Part shown: piece after piece, positions 5,486 through 5,511 of the stretch
Layout: the number at the start of each line of letters is the position of its first letter
Position numbering within the stretch: the first letter of the stretch is position 1
Assembly (NCBI GenBank): GCA_045598975.1
Contig: JAZRVE010000021.1
Span: 1 to 5,511, forward strand
DNA: 5,511 nt
Origin: UMGS882 sp045598975
Lineage (GTDB): Bacteria > Bacillota > Clostridia > Oscillospirales > CAG-382
Direction of reading: 5' to 3'
The notes under the pieces: generated by a model
Told to the model about the DNA's origin: nothing
Database searches by the model: none
Seen by the model: only the letters and a program-made list of their open reading frames with translations
Translations under genes and position numbers: made by a program

Positions 5486-5511
5486 GCAATCTTTTTGGTA
5501 CTTTTTCTCTT

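Larger units (their letters stand above)
4880..5511. other. Gene-free, palindrome-rich region
   Basis: No frame on either strand gives a recognisable protein. The plus-strand frames that stay open lack ribosome sites and known motifs, and they run straight through strong hairpins. At least eight inverted repeats, with stems of 6 to 12 bp, are spread over the stretch, and an imperfect inverted repeat links 4943-4960 to 5491-5509. This resembles a dispersed intergenic repeat or a non-autonomous mobile element rather than a decayed gene. Whether other copies exist cannot be seen from one window. Confidence 0.5.

Noticed and set aside
4880..5511. CRISPR array
   Set aside because: The inverted repeats all differ in sequence, and no evenly spaced direct repeat is present.

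Overview
The window looks like chromosomal DNA from an anaerobic, endospore-forming member of the Bacillota, probably class Clostridia. It carries an alpha/beta-type small acid-soluble spore protein gene, has strong AAGGAG-type ribosome binding sites, and the genes are moderately GC-rich. The class-level placement is inference. All four protein genes lie on the minus strand, so they read from right to left.

Right part (about 4880-5511): no convincing gene. At least eight perfect or near-perfect hairpins are packed into about 630 bases. A long imperfect inverted repeat joins about 4943 to the right edge. This looks like an intergenic repeat or a non-autonomous mobile element.

Spore gene unit (about 4290-4880): a 65-residue spore DNA-binding protein (4410-4607) with its own ribosome site. 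Upstream are two promoter-like boxes exactly 90 bp apart, each inside a diverged copy of a roughly 50 bp direct repeat. They resemble forespore (sigma-G-type) promoters. The gene ends at a strong rho-independent terminator (4291-4321). A second hairpin terminator (4841-4878) marks the other side of the unit.

Export operon (1-4252): a good vegetative promoter (TTGACG, 17 bp, TACAAT) drives three tightly spaced genes. First comes a very short HlyD-like membrane protein (141 residues). Next is a C39 peptidase/permease/ATPase (723 residues). Last is a second ABC permease/ATPase that runs off the left edge (first 500 residues present). This trio is characteristic of the NHLM/NHLP export system, named for natural-product peptides with nitrile-hydratase-like or Nif11-like leaders. 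The peptidase subunit should cut the leader off a precursor peptide while the two ABC proteins and the HlyD-like protein move the product across the membrane. No precursor or modification gene is visible here, so the cargo is unknown and probably lies beyond the left edge or elsewhere in the genome.
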